Shown here in pieces: positions 13,013 to 25,005 of a stretch of 64,000 bases of DNA. Each line of letters opens with the position of its first letter. Position 1 is the first letter of the stretch. The stretch lies in the NCBI GenBank assembly GCA_012064385.1, contig QRDG01000241.1:229312-293311 (forward strand), written 5' to 3'. Below the pieces are notes generated by a model. That model saw only the letters and a program-made list of their open reading frames with translations, was not told where the DNA came from and did not search any database. The position numbers and the translations under genes are program-made. The DNA is from Puccinellia tenuiflora. Lineage: Eukaryota > Streptophyta > Magnoliopsida > Poales > Poaceae.

Positions 13013-13150
13013 TCATTGAAAAATTATTTAAGGTGAACGATGACTCAACAAAGATTAAATGGTTTGGCAACATTATGCATTGAGAAGAAACTATTGGACA
13101 ACAATGACATCAACCTAATCATAAATGACTTTGCATCAAAAAAATGTTAG
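13013..13150 (+). pseudogene. Relic of hAT transposase C-terminal dimerisation region
   Basis: In one frame the sequence reads, around an internal stop, TQQRLNGLATLCIEKKLLD followed by NNDINLIINDFASKK and a stop. This matches the end of hAT transposases, where an R-L-x-G-L-A-x-L-x-I-E block precedes an acidic turn and an F-A-x-K-K end. It supports the hAT identity of the surrounding element. The upstream catalytic and BED zinc-finger parts are absent. Confidence 0.7.
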
Positions 13151-13336
13151 AAGAAATTTTTAAGTAATATGTATAAATTATTTGAAATATGCTTACTGTC
13201 TTCGGATGCATTTACGTATGATTGACAATAAATTTTACGTGTTATTGACAATATAAATTATTAATGTATTAATCTATATTAAGGGCCCCAAATTTTAGTT
13301 TCGATCATGGCCCCCAAAATCTCAGGACCGGCCCTG

Positions 13337-13918
13337 GTTAAACTCCATAGTTGATGGTAACGTATGCTGTTCGGTCCTTTAGGTCGGCATCTTGGTTTTC
13401 TCGCCGTTCTTCAGATCTGGCGAGATCAGTTTCTCGGTGTGTCGCTGGCGTCTGTGGTTATCCGCTACGGCGCTGGCGGCCGGGGCGAGGTGGTTCTTCT
13501 GGAGCGAGGATGTTGGTCCGGAGGTGGTGGACCTGTCGTTCTTCTCCGACTTCGTCGAACAGCACGGGGATGTCCCCCGGTCGACGTGCCACAGCGACAT
13601 GTGCCTCGCTGCGTGCAGCAGGCCTGTTCATCGACTCACAAAGCCTCGTTGGCGATGGTGCTTTCTTGGATCTTGCAATGGTGGAGGCTCAGCGTCTCTT
13701 CCGGCATTCGTCTCGGCGACGATGGAGTTGGGCGGCGGCCGCTCGCTACGGTGGTTGCAGGAAATCAAAGGGATCATTTTGTATTTCTATATCTCTTAGG
13801 ATTTTATCTGCAAATTCAGGATAATCATTTTATCCCGGTCTGTCTTTTAGTTTCCACATGTGTTGCTTTTTGTAACTTGATTTTCAATTAATGAAATATG
13901 TGGCTCTTTGTAAAGAAA
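13337..13918 (+). repeat. Right half of the retroposon-like unit split by the hAT element
   Basis: Continues the block ending at 8,696. It ends tcaattaatgaaatatgtgg then a stretch ending gtaaagaaaaa, an A-rich 3' end suggesting a retroposed unit. The overlapping frames of 135-175 codons in the GC-rich part (13,351-13,891) share no recognisable domain and look non-coding. Confidence 0.4.
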
Positions 13919-13932
13919 AAGGCTAGAAGTGA

Positions 13933-16028
13933 GAGCATCTCCACCGAGGGCCTCTAAAGGAGCCTCTAAAGCATCTTTGGGGTGTCGGACACAAAAATCG
14001 GCCACACTAGGGGCCTCTAAAGCTCTCATCCGGTCTTAATTCTGTCTGGCACCACCAATCGGGCCTCCAACTTTGGGGGTGGCTCCACGGTGCCGGACAT
14101 TGTCGGTGCAGCGCCTCTGACCGATATGGCCTGCCTGTCATCGACGCATAGGGGCGCAAACCGGCAGTCATTTGCGCTCCCACCCCATCCTCCTGTTTTT
14201 CTTGCCCTTTATTCGCGCTACCGCCACCACCCTCGCCATAGCCCCTTCTCGTCCCCACCTCCGCCGCCCCTTCTCGTCCCCATCCTAGTCGCTGCCGCTC
14301 ACCGCCACGCCCGGCTGTCGTTCTGCTGGCTCAAAAATCTTCCCTGCCGGTGCGACCAATTTCTCCCTGCCGTCTGCCAGCATGGTGTTCGGCTATTTGC
14401 GAACAAACCATTTTTCCATGTTGTGTGACTTTTATTTGATTGCTGTTAAATAGGCTATGGACATCGGCGACGAAATTATGTTTCACCAAATGACGGAATA
14501 GATGACCACCCTTGAAATAGATGATCAGGAGAATGAAGAGGTCATCCACATTCTTGTGGCGGTGGTGGAAGAGGAGGAAGCCGGACCCAAATGCGGAGAT
14601 TCTAGGGCTGGAAAGAAGGCCAACAAGAATCGGTATCGGGTAACAGGACATGTGCTATTGTTCAACGATTATTTTGTGCTCGAGCCGGCAAATGATGATC
14701 GTGATTTTTGCCGGCGCTTTAGGATGCAGAGGAGAGTGTTCATGAACATTGTGCATGATGTTCGAGAATATTATAACTACTTTCAGCTGAAGAAAGACTG
14801 CATCGGACTTCTTGGATTCTCATCTATTCAGAAATGCACTGCTGCAGTGCGGTGTCTTGCATATGGGGTTCCCATAGATTCTTTGAACGACTACCTCCGT
14901 ATGTCTGAATCGATAGACATGGAAGCCACTTATAAGTTTTGCAAGGCGGTGAATGTGGTATTTGGACTGAAGTATCCGAGACAACCAAATGCTAAAGACA
15001 CAGCTCGGCTCATGGCACTAGGTTAAGCGAGAGGTTTTCCCGGGATGCTTGGGAGCATCGATGACATGATTGGAGATGGAAGAATTGTCCATTCGCTTAG
15101 CAGGGGATGTATAAAGGAGGACATCTTGGAGCGTGCAGTATTGTACTTGAAGCGGTGGAAGACTATGATATGTTGATTTGGCATGCTTTTTTTTGGTATG
15201 GCCGGTGCTCACAATGACATCAACGTGTTGCAACATTCTCCGGTGTTTACCAGACTTGCGTAAGGCCAAGCTCCGGAGTGTAACAATGAGATCAAGGGTC
15301 ACCAGTATAACAAGGGGTGCTACCTAGCGGATGGCATCTATCTAACATATTCTACTTTTGTGAAAACCATTTGTAAACCCTGTTGTCCCGGCAAAGAAGC
15401 ATTTTGTGAAGAAATAAGAGAGTGCTCGGAAAGATGTGAAGCGAGCATTCGGTGTGCTCCAAGCCCGGTTTGCGGTCGTCAGGTATCCTTCTCTATCATA
15501 GTCGGTACAATAGATGCGGGAGATCATGAATGCTTGTGTTATCATGCATAACATGATCATCGAGAGTGAAAGCGGCACTGGCATGATCTTCAAGGAGCCG
15601 TATGCGTACCAGGGCTACTTGCCAGCCACAGTCAGACGTGTCGCAAGAATTCGCGCAATTTCTCGCCATGCATCAAGAAATTAATGATGGAGCGGCACAT
15701 GACCGACTACATGATAATCTAGTCGCGAACCTATGGGCGCGCCATGGCGGAGAGGGCGATGAAGTAGAGGTGTCCGAAGTTGTTTGAAGCACAATTTGGA
15801 TTAAAACTTCATTGTTGTATAATAACTATATTTTTACTATTGAACTATGTCATCATTTTCGTATGTTTGGATCTAAATTTGGTTATATTGAAAATTTGTG
15901 TTGGAGCCGGTCATTTAATAATACCAGTGCGGGAGACATAAAAAAAACACCGAATAAGTATGCGACACCCCCAAAAAGAACACCAATTAGGGGTGCCACA
16001 CACAATTTAGATACCGGTGGAGATGCTC
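13933..16028 (+). mobile_element. PIF/Harbinger element with degraded transposase
   Basis: The left end reads GAGCATCTCCACCGAGGG and the right end, read inward, GAGCATCTCCACCGGTATC, giving a 14-base shared inverted tip. The flanking triplets (TGA and AGA) no longer match the expected TTA/TAA duplication. The interior codes for a broken Harbinger transposase on the plus strand. The left end is the same family as 378-554 and shares its tip with the element at 19,828-22,593. Length is about 2.1 kb. Confidence 0.8.
14458..15787 (+). pseudogene. PIF/Harbinger (HARBI1/ALP1-like) transposase pseudogene
   Basis: An ATG at 14,458 opens a short frame (MDIGDEIMFHQM) that stops at once. A longer frame from 14,502 to 15,026 reads 174 codons containing GHVLLFNDYFVLEP, FCRRFRMQRRVFMNIV, GFSSIQKCTAAVRCLAYG and YLRMSESIDMEATYKFC, the N-terminal helical part of plant Harbinger transposases. 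After a stop the similarity continues in shifting frames: FPGMLGSID near 15,035, FFGMAGAHNDINVLQHSPVF near 15,190 and GHQYNKGCYLADGIY near 15,300. These belong to the DDE nuclease region. Several stops and frame changes mean no working enzyme. In complete elements it would act with a Myb-like partner protein, which is not seen here. Confidence 0.85.
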
Positions 16029-17175
16029 AGAGGTGGCTGAATCGACATGCCCGCTGGGTTCCAAGAAAAAGGACCCTCGTTCTAGATTCCACAGGCACAA
16101 CACGTACACAGTGGGAAAGGGGTCTGTGATTAGGATATGGCAACAGACACACCCATCTACCAATCATTGCAAATCGGAAGGTAACAAAGGTCATGATTAG
16201 CACTGATTGATGCGAGTGGGTCCTGGTTGTAATAAGTGCGTGTGCCTACCAATTAATGGCTGTAATTTTTCTCTCTTGGTTTTGTAGGTGTCGCATTGAT
16301 TATTGAAGCAACCATTTCTCTGGTTAAACTGTGTGCCAGGATCAGCTACAGCCGTTCAGAAACAGCGCACAATCCGACCGTATGTTTGTAGGATCTTTGA
16401 GCTGGAAGACAGCGTATTTTGATCCACTGTGGGTGAGAATATATATACTAGCAAGATAGATACACGATATGATATAGTACAGTAAAATATCCAGAAGGAA
16501 CCAAGGAGATCAAAGACACTGCTGCTGTAGGCTGTAGCACATGAATTCAGTTCACCAAAAGGGAAGGTAAAGCTTTACTCCTTTCGTTCCTCTCTACATT
16601 CTCATGCCCGCCAGTTCAAATTGCCATCCATCCTAGGATGCTCTCAGAATTCAGAAACTACGTACCACTACTTCCTGTCTATAGCTAGGGCATGCAACCA
16701 GGAGCTCATCACACAACCCCTGTCACCCTTTGCCATTTTCAACTCAACATACACAAATTCATACTACAAGACAGACACACCCTGAGGGCCCTGCTAGTTT
16801 CTTCCCTTCTCCTTCCATGTGGGCGCGCCAACTCCTCCGTGGGCCCCATTTGCGCAGAGAGAGAGAGAGAGAGAGAGAGAGAAGCAGAGGGGAGTCATGT
16901 GGTGATGATTGTTTGTTTCCGAGCTCGTCGTCCTCCTGCTGCTTGCTCGCTGCTGTTGCAGGGAAAAAGAGAGCGGTGGATACTGCGGCGGCTGGCGTAT
17001 GTACAGCAAGGGCAGGCACATTTATGGTTCATCCTTCATGTGATTCACTGTCGCCGACTGGCCTGCATTCAATGATCCCAAACAAGAAAAACCTCAGCGA
17101 AAACACTGGGAGAACAACCTAGAATCGGCCAATTTCGGAACCAGATCGAGCAAAGGAGTGAGGATCTATCGGATT
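16029..17175. other. Intergenic region downstream of the bHLH gene
   Basis: No gene is seen. It includes the 3' flank of the minus-strand bHLH gene and a (GA)n microsatellite. The frames at 16,692-17,122 are low-complexity or microsatellite-driven. Confidence 0.45.
16856..16883. repeat. (AG)n microsatellite
   Basis: Fourteen uninterrupted AG units are visible about 300 bp beyond the bHLH stop codon. Confidence 0.95.
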
Positions 17176-19506
17176 TCACTTGCCGTAGAAAGGATGTGGG
17201 GCGTCTTGGCTGTGGCTGCTGGCTCCCGCCATCTGCACCATGCTCTGGAGGTCTTGCTCCCAGCTGAAGGTGCCTTCCAGCTCTTGTTGCCCGTGGTGGT
17301 GGCCGGCCGGGATGGTGGCGAACGGGTCGGCGGGTGAACCGGCGTAGGACGACATGGCGGTTGCCCGGTCGTCGGATGGATAGGCTGGCATCGCCATCTG
17401 GTCCATCTGAAAACAGAGGTTCAGTTGGTCTGGTAAAAGTTCTGATATGGAGATCGGCGGCCCGCCGATGTGTATATCGAACGGGCATGTATCATATGAT
17501 GAACTCACGTCTTTCGATGGTCCTTCGAATTCCAACTGAGGGTTGATCGTCGACAGTTTCATCGATAGGAACTGAATCATGCAGAACAAGTACATGTTAG
17601 CTAACTTATTTTCTTAAACCCTGGCAGGGAGGTTCCATCAATTTGGAGCCGCTCGATCGACTGCTCTCTGAACTTTTGCAACATTTTGCAAGCTTGTCAT
17701 ATACCTCGACCTGACGCTGCAGCGACTGGACGTAGTTGATGATCTCGTCGAGCATGAGAGCCTTCCCGGTGATCTGTCCACCGCACATCCGCATGTGAGG
17801 GTTAATTATTAGCCAACTAAACAACACAAAGAGGAAAATAAACAACCTGAAAACAAACCCAAATTTGACCGCCGCCGCAATAATTGGGGGGAACTAAACT
17901 AATCGTGCGCGCCACCTAAACCACTCACACCCACGGTTGATTAACTAATCATCATTCGAGGGTAAAGCAGGGACCTTCCAGAACTGATTAATACCACTCC
18001 TGCTGCTATAAAATAGCTTAACTTGGACCACATGATGAGCCTTACACTACGGTCAAAACTGTTTAATTTACTGCCTCGAAAGCTAGCTATGGCGTGTTCT
18101 TACTTTCGGTGGTGGAGTAGTAGCTGCTAGCTAGCTATTTATAGTACCAGAAAGTCCAACTACTAGGAATTATTTTAAACTCATGTGATTATAGTATAAA
18201 TAATGCCTCACTAGTGGCTAACCACAACTTTAACAAGTGGAAGCTGACAAGAACATCAAGTACTACTGTGTCGTTTGTCCAAAAGGTAGTTTAGACATCG
18301 GTGCGGTCTCCGAAGTATATGTTACATTTTACTACTCCAGAAGATATTTACTGTCTAAGTTGGGAGAAAATGGCTGCTGAGGCGTGTTCATACACACATA
18401 CCTTAGTGCAGCCTGGCACCAGGGACTGGAGCAGCTTCATCCTCTCACTGATCTTCTCCCTCCTCACCTACCAGGTAACACAGCCAAGAAAAGTGTTCAC
18501 ACGCGGGCAAATTGAATCACGACAACAAGGTAGTAGGTTAATTAGCCAAGAATTAATTTCACTCCAGTTAGTGAGTCGTGAATTACAGAGACTTGCATTT
18601 GGATTTTGGGGATTGAAGCTAGAGTAGCCTGCAGGAGCAAGGTAGTTAGCTAAGGTACCGTACCCTCTCGGCGAGGCTGTGGCTATCGGTCGCTTGCCCC
18701 CTCCTCGCCCTCACATGGATGAAGTCCTTGAACGGCTCGGCGTTCTCCTCCTCCTCCTCCACCTCCGCCCCGGCGTTTTCGTCGTCGTCGACCCTCGGCC
18801 GCTTTGGGGGGCTCGCATTGATCGCCGCCGTCTACAATATTGGAGTTATTTGGCATACATGAACGTTGGATTGGGTCTGAAGTCTGATTGATCACTGAAA
18901 TGAACAGACGGAGTAAATGGGCCGTACCGCGGGTAAAGAAGGAGAGGGCTCTGCCTTCGCCTTGCCCTTCGCCGTGGCGGCCTTGCGCTTCCGCGCGGCG
19001 CCCTTCGTCGTCGTCGGCGGGTCGGGAATGGCGGCGGCGTGACCGGCCGTCTTGGGGTTGGGGCTCGTATCGGGGCCGGAGGTGTTGTTGTTGCCGCCGA
19101 GCGACTTGCTGCTGGACACGCGGGAAAGCCTGCCGCCGCTCTCCAGCGCACCGTATCCTAATCCTCGGAACGGCCCGCGCGGAGGGGAGCTGAGTGGCGT
19201 GCTGTAGCAGGAGTTGTTGGCGCTGGCGCCGTTGCAGATGCTGCCGAGCCGGCCGATCAGGTCGCCGATGGCCACTTCATTCTCGGCGCCGCAGGCCGGA
19301 GAGGATACCAGGGAGCTCATCGCGGAGTCGAAGTGAGCCGAGGTGTCGGCCGCCGGAAGAAGCTGCTGGTCGGCCCACGGCATCCCGAAGGCCATGGCGG
19401 CGGCGGCGGCGGCCTCGAACCCTTGCCGGGACGGCAGCGCGTAGGAAGAGCCGATGAACGGCGCTGATGAGAAGTAATCGCCCGGGAAGAAGTGCTCGTT
19501 GGCCAT
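17176..19506 (-). CDS. bHLH transcription factor, subgroup XII-like (391 aa, six exons)
   Basis: Minus-strand gene, reconstructed by splice sites: exons 19,506-18,928; 18,831-18,664; 18,467-18,402; 17,773-17,705; 17,571-17,509; 17,406-17,176. Every intron has GT-AG ends, every exon is a multiple of three (193, 56, 22, 23, 21 and 76 residues plus stop) and the frame stays open, giving 391 residues. The bHLH domain spans about 243-300. The basic region HSLAERVRREKISERM has the H244-E248-R252 pattern for E-box/G-box binding. Helix 1 ends in LLQSLVPGC, and helix 2 is KALMLDEIINYVQSLQRQVE. The preceding PFKDFIHVRARRGQATDSHS is typical of plant subgroup XII (BEE/CIB/BPE-like) factors. Basic clusters ARKRKAATAKGKAK (171-184) and PPKRPR (201-206) may be nuclear localisation signals. 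It should act as a dimer in the nucleus; its specific target pathway cannot be read from sequence. Confidence 0.93.
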
Positions 19507-19603
19507 TGGAGATCGACTTGGAGTGTGCGTTGGTGTGCTCGGGAGAAGACAGGGAGGAGGGGAAGGGGGGAAACTGAAGAGGGAGAAGGGGATGAGGAGG
19601 TAG

Positions 19604-19619
19604 TTGACCGTTATATATG
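19604..19619 (-). promoter_or_regulatory. Candidate TATA box and W-box of the bHLH gene
   Basis: On the minus strand catatataacgg (19,619-19,608) lies about 105 bp upstream of the ATG, a suitable distance for a TATA box plus leader. TTGACC on the plus strand (19,604-19,609) is a W-box core for WRKY factors. Both are sequence matches only. Confidence 0.5.
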
Positions 19620-20079
19620 AAAACGGGAGGGAAGTAACCGTATTGGTGGGTGTGTAAAAAAGACGCTGGCCGCGTGGTAGTATATGTGTATCGAAAATGC
19701 TAGAGCTACGGACATGTGCCTACGGAGAGAGCTCTACGGACGGGCGTGTCCGGATTTAATTCGTCCCTCACATCGCACGCCACACCCTGAATTCTCCGGA
19801 AAATTCAGCAGGGGCATAGGTGTATTAGAGCGTCTGCATCGGCATCCCCGGAATTGTTTTTGGCACCTTGAAAATCTGTTCTTTTTGAGATGTCGAACAC
19901 ATGTCTAGCACAATGTAGGTGGTGCCCCATCGGCACCCCCTGAAACGGCCGCCCCTACCTACTTTTGATCTTTTTGATCAATATGTCATATTTCTATCTA
20001 AATCATATTAAACTTGGTTGCATAGTCCAATAATATTCTAACATAGAAAACATATAGTTATTACAACAATTAAAAATGC

Positions 20080-20441
20080 AGCAAGTTCTCGAACTACTCG
20101 TGTGCTGAGCGCCCACAAGTGCATGAATAGATCTTATAGCTGTTTCATCACGAATTTGTACATGCGTGTCAAGTAAATCATCAAAATCGGCCGGCCCTGA
20201 TACGGCAAAAATCATTGTTTGCCTGGTTCCGCAAAAAATTGTCATCGAACAACAAATTGTCATTTGATGGTTTTTGTTGGCTAGACGTCATCTCTCTGTT
20301 CCTCCACGTTTGGGAGTGGTTCCAGCACGGCTTGCGCATCTAAAAGAACGGTGAGGACTATATGATTCCCTTCATCATCTGAAGCAGGGCGGCGTCCTTT
20401 GTCATCATTTGGTGAAGCATGATCTCATCATCGGTGTCCAT
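20080..20441 (-). pseudogene. Internally deleted Harbinger transposase relic
   Basis: An ATG at 20,441 starts MDTDDEIMLHQMMTKD, matching the opening of the pseudogene at 14,458. Shortly after come stops, then a frame with PADFDDLLDTHVQIRDETA, which resembles the C-terminal tail of plant Harbinger transposases. The DDE region between them is missing, a classic deletion derivative. Confidence 0.65.
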
Positions 20442-20459
20442 AGCCTATTGGACAACAAT

Positions 20460-22220
20460 AAAGAAATTAATCTAGTTGGCAAAAACCTGAACACCTTGCG
20501 TGCGGGGCGGCAGGGAGGAAGAGGCGGCGCCGGTAGAATAGCTATGTGATGGCCACAACTCTGTGTGTACCAACTTGTTGGGACTCCCAAGTGCAAAGTG
20601 ATGTAGCAAGTGTCTTTTCCCCACAAGGGTGACTCGAGGGTTTGTGTCGAACTCTCGGGGATCTGAGCAGAAACCATCTTAAAGCCTCTTCTAGGAACCT
20701 ACGAAACAAAGTTTTTGTCTTGTACCCCCAACTCTACCATCTGGTTGTCAAGCACAAGGCTTCGTATTAGTAAAACTAAACTTAAATAAAATAGTAAATA
20801 AAATAACAAGAAAGTAAACTAGAACAAGAAAGTAAACTAAAACTAGAAAGTAAAGTTCTTTTGGGGTTTTTGTTTATGCTTGCAGAAAGTAAACTAATTT
20901 TGTATTTTCGAATTTAATTATTGCAGAACATGTAAAAGACAATAAAAGTAAGTAAAAGTGGTTTCTTATAATAAAAAGTGGATCTGAGTTCATGGGTTCA
21001 CTTGTCTACTCTCTCATAAGTCTTGGTGGATAAAACAACTCACAGATGATATAATATTGTTGAAATTTTATTATGTGTTTGATTAGCGTTCATATGGGCA
21101 TCACGTCGATGATGCAACACATCTCACTTATACTCCTATAGAAAGGGAAAACTCCATCCAATCTAGAATTAAGAATAAAAAGAGTATAGCCTTAGATACT
21201 TTGACATGATGTTTGAATGATAAATGTGCTACCTTGAGCAAACAAGATCCTCTTTGTTGTCACTAGATGATAATAACACATGCATTCACTTTATCCCTAG
21301 TGAGGTAACAAAAGAAAGGTAAAAAAACATAGTAGATCTCGACTTTTCTGTCACTATCCAATCACTAGTAGCATGTTACTCCATCTAATGCACATGTTCC
21401 TCCACACACGCCCTTGCATACAAGTTTGATCAGAACAAGCACTTAAGAACATGGTACATAATATGCATCTATCAATACATCATAAACATAATAGTGTATT
21501 CCAATCTCAAATATCATCTCATAAAACCAAGATCCACCACATAGGAATTACATATATGACCATAATCATGTTAGGCAACTCATATGGTTCTAAACAATGA
21601 TACCACAAGAGAGATATTGATCAAGCTACTTCCACAAACCCATAGTCCAAAGGTGGACTACTCACTCTTCATCATGGAGACGGTGATGATGATGTTGGAG
21701 AGGGTGGAGATCCAACCAGGAATGGCTCCGGCGGCATCCCTCGCTCCAATCTTCACTGGTTCTCACTCTTTTTCGGTATTTTCCGCCCCCGCCTCCTCTG
21801 AGATCTCGTCCGCGGGGGGGGGGGGGGGGGGGGGGGGGGCTTTTTATACGTGATTTTAGGTCAAGACTTGGAGCTAGGGATCAAGACGGACAGCTGCAGA
21901 CGCTCGAGCAGGGAAAGGCAGGGGTGGCGCGGCCACCCCCTTGGTCCGCCCCACCTACCATCTTTCGGCCCTTGTGGCTCTTCTTGTCTAGTCCAGAAGC
22001 CCAAGGTGCTTGTATTCGTGAAAAAATAATCCTCGAAAAATCCCAGGTCCATTTGACTTCCTTTAGGCCCCTGAAAGTTAAAAATACACAAAACTTTCCT
22101 GTTCTGCTGAGTTATAACCGAAATAAAGGGGATCATTGGTAAATCCCCTAGAATCAATGTAAAACATGGATATAACATTATATAAGTTTCAAATATGTTG
22201 TAATATGTGACAATAAACTA
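20460..22220. repeat. Unclassified non-coding insertion within the Harbinger element
   Basis: AT-rich, no coding capacity. It includes a small tandem array of acaagaaagtaaacta-like units (20,797-20,853) and a 26-base G run at 21,814-21,839. Its limits are not defined by any visible target duplication. Confidence 0.35.
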
Positions 22221-22596
22221 TAAAGTTCATGTATGCATTTTACATGCATGACTATGGCGATGCAAAAGGATGACATGGAGCAGCAACGAGTCGGCTTGCG
22301 TGGTCACTGCTGACTCCCAGCGGTGAGTTTCCAATGACAAGGGTTGCAGTGATGGTGCGAATCGGCGATCCGAGGAAACTAGAGGATGGGGTGGGGGAAA
22401 ATGATTACCAGCCTCTGTCTCTTCATGTCTATGACAAGGGGACCCGACTGTCGGAGGCCTTGTTCGTGCATTGTCCGATGTCCCTGAGCAGTCCCCCAAG
22501 TTTAGAGGGTGGCTCGGGGGTTGCCGGACAGAAACTGTGCGGACCCCCAATTGGCCTTTTGGGGTGCTTTGGTGGGTGCCGGTGGAGATGCTCTTA

Positions 22597-24090
22597 ACGC
22601 TGACAAATGATATGGGATATTCTCGGGCTATTATTCAATCTTATTGTTTGCAGGCTATTGAACACCTTAAGACGAGAATCTTTCATATGCACAGCGGCTG
22701 CGTGTATGATGAATATATTTTCTAGCATATATTTTTCTTAGTGTGATTTTAGCTTTTTTGTGGGGAAGAAAAATGTATTGCTGGTCGGGTATCGATATGT
22801 ATTTTATCTCGATGTGATTTTTGTTTTGTAGTTGGAAGTGCATGTCGGTTATCGAGAGAGACAACTTAACACCCGTGTGTTTGGGTAGATGATCCGCTGA
22901 GTTTATCGTTTCTCTGTTAATTATTTGTGTTCTTATATGATCCAGTCTCCAGATATTTCTCATGATTTTTTGTGGTCCGGTAGGTTACTGGAAAAATTAA
23001 ATGAAAGGTTTTTATAACTTTCAACGATTAATACTGGTTTAGTAAAAAATTAATAAAAATATATAAATACCAATGAAAATGTGATATTAAATTTCAAAAG
23101 TAATAGATACATTTATGTTGTCATCATCCCTAAATTTAATCCATATTCATCTTCGAGGATGTATGGCAGCAAAATATAATGACATAGTGAAGTTTAATAG
23201 CTTTAACATATTCCGTCAAAAGTATGATCATGTCATGTATCTACTTATATACATTGTAAATGGAGATAGAAGGGCAAGTAGCAAATGTCCTAGTTAATTT
23301 TGAGCAACCTCTAAGCATGATAGGAACACAACATTCAAACCTCTCACGCTCAGGACAAATACTCATGACACAAAGCTAGCAAGTAGTGTAAGAGTGAGAA
23401 TGTGAGTAAAAACAAGAATCCCAATATATATCCTGCAAAAAGGAATTTTCATATTGGTCTTAGGGGCAATGTAGAAAGACCTGATATAGTATCTCTTTTT
23501 GACTTTACAAGAAATAATCACCCTTCGCAGTGGGTATGTTATACATTAGGTATGAAAATTGTAAAGTGTCATTTTGCATGTATACCACTTGTAGCGACCC
23601 ATACCTACCACCACTTGTGTGGCAAGTGCACATCGGTGGCGCGACGCAGTAAAACGTCACTTTACCAACATTTTGCCCATCAGAGTAGCATAACAGAACA
23701 TGACAGTGGATTCGATAATTACACAATTGAATATTTTTGACAAAACGAATTACAACTCATCTCATGTAAGCGTTTACAAGAAAATGGCCTAGATGTTACG
23801 ATCCTCAGACATACATACATTGGGTTGCTCATTGAAGTTCAAGTAGTAGTCGACTCCTCCTTCTCTTTCAGTGGGTGCCTGCACCTCGAACTCCCCCTCC
23901 TCCTCCTCGTCCGGGTACTCCACTCCAACATCTACCGGCTCACAACCTAAGCAGGGAAGAGGTTTACATAGGGATATGAGCAAACTCGGAAGACGAGTCC
24001 TGAGTCCTTCTATAAAGTGTGTACGATAAAGGTAATGGAGTTCGCACACGGCTTGAGTACACGCAACGGTTTTTACATTGTACCTTGCAT
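22597..24090. other. Unassigned intergenic sequence
   Basis: AT-rich, no gene seen. The part from about 23,785 to 24,090 has an acidic-codon-rich minus-strand frame (110 codons) that could come from a retrotransposon, but no motif confirms this. Confidence 0.35.
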
Positions 24091-24093
24091 GAT

Positions 24094-25005
24094 ATGTCGC
24101 AGCGCACATGGATCGTTCCATCCGTTTGCAATTGGGGGGTTCAATAGTCCGATATGTACTTAGTGACTCCGATTCAAATGCATCAATTTGACAGCAATTT
24201 CGTTTAAAATCATTTTAATAAAACGTAACAGTTCTTGGAAATGAACACGGGTATTACACACGATATTTTTTTAGAAAAGGGAATTTTATTAATCCCAGCC
24301 TCTGCATCGAGTGATGCACACAGCCGTTTATAACTGAGTTTGATCGTGTATTATTCGAAATTACATCTCAAGAATCACAAAGATTGAGACTAGTCTCAAC
24401 CGACACTGACTATGATAAGCAGAACTACGAAAGTCGACTAATATGCTGCCACGTATGTCGAGAGAAAAAATCCTGTGCCACCAACAGGAGACGCGATGCA
24501 TCCAGCCACCATAAGGTCTCGCTGGTCCGAAGAAAGCAGGAAAGCCCATAACTGGATCCAGTGCACCGCCGAGTGAATAACCTGTAAGACATGAATTTTT
24601 TTTTCCTGTTAAACACAATATTATTCCTACAATTCCATATAGACCAACAAATAGCCGAAACGCCAATACGAATCCTATCTTTGGTCTTCTTATCCATTCC
24701 ATATTACACACGATATACATGCCATACGCCATTGCATCTCCATTCTCCTCAACCCATGCTTAAAATGCTATGTCGCAGCGCGCACACGGATCGTTCCATC
24801 CGTTTGCAATTGGGGGCTTCAATCTTCAATAGTTCGATATGTACTTAGTGACTCCGATTCAAATGCATCAATTTGGCAGCAATTTCGTTCAAATTCGTTT
24901 TAATAAAATGTAACAGTTCTTGGGAATGAACACGGGGTATTAGGCACGATATACATGCCATACGCCATTGCATCTCCATTCTCCTCAACTCGTGCTTAAA
25001 ATGCT
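24094..25005. repeat. Tandem duplication of a 230-bp unit, first copy split by a LINE
   Basis: Unit 1 starts atgtcgcagcgcac at 24,094 and ends cttaaaatgct at about 24,769. Unit 2 starts atgtcgcagcgcgc at 24,770 and ends cttaaaatgct at about 25,005. Shared blocks include ggatcgttccatccg, atgtacttagtgactccg and ccatacgccattgcatctcc. Removing the LINE and one target copy leaves unit 1 at about 226 bp, equal to unit 2. The duplication therefore came before the LINE. Confidence 0.85.
24267..24702 (-). mobile_element. 5'-truncated LINE (436 bp) with 14-bp TSD
   Basis: Flanked by perfect copies of attacacacgatat at 24,253-24,266 and 24,703-24,716. The T-rich left edge is the A tail of a minus-strand insertion. 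The minus strand encodes a C-terminal piece of LINE ORF2 (AICWSIWNCRNNIVFNRK) and ends in aaacggctgtgtgcatcac with gatgcagaggctggg, the 3' signature shared with the GC-rich retroposons at 1,640 and 39,551. Confidence 0.93.

Larger units (their letters stand above)
8697..13336 (+). mobile_element. hAT-superfamily transposon (4,640 bp, perfect 8-bp TSD)
   Basis: The element begins CAGGGCCGGCCCTGGGGG and ends CAGGACCGGCCCTG, a terminal inverted repeat typical of plant hAT elements. It is flanked by perfect copies of the 8-bp target GTTAAACT at 8,689-8,696 and 13,337-13,344. Near the right end a short relic of the C-terminal hAT dimerisation region survives (13,013-13,150). Much of the interior (9,341-12,899) is a later nested insertion. 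The element is non-autonomous as it stands because most of the transposase is missing. Confidence 0.9.
19828..22593 (-). mobile_element. Harbinger-derived composite element with TTA target duplication
   Basis: Left tip GAGCGTCTGCATCGGCATCC and right tip, read inward, GAGCATCTCCACCGGCACCC form an imperfect inverted repeat. TTA flanks both sides (19,825-19,827 and 22,594-22,596), as expected for PIF/Harbinger. The minus strand carries transposase remnants (20,441-20,080), with the start of the protein joined almost directly to its tail. About 1.7 kb (roughly 20,460-22,220) looks like a separate, non-coding insertion. Length is 2,766 bp. Confidence 0.72.
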
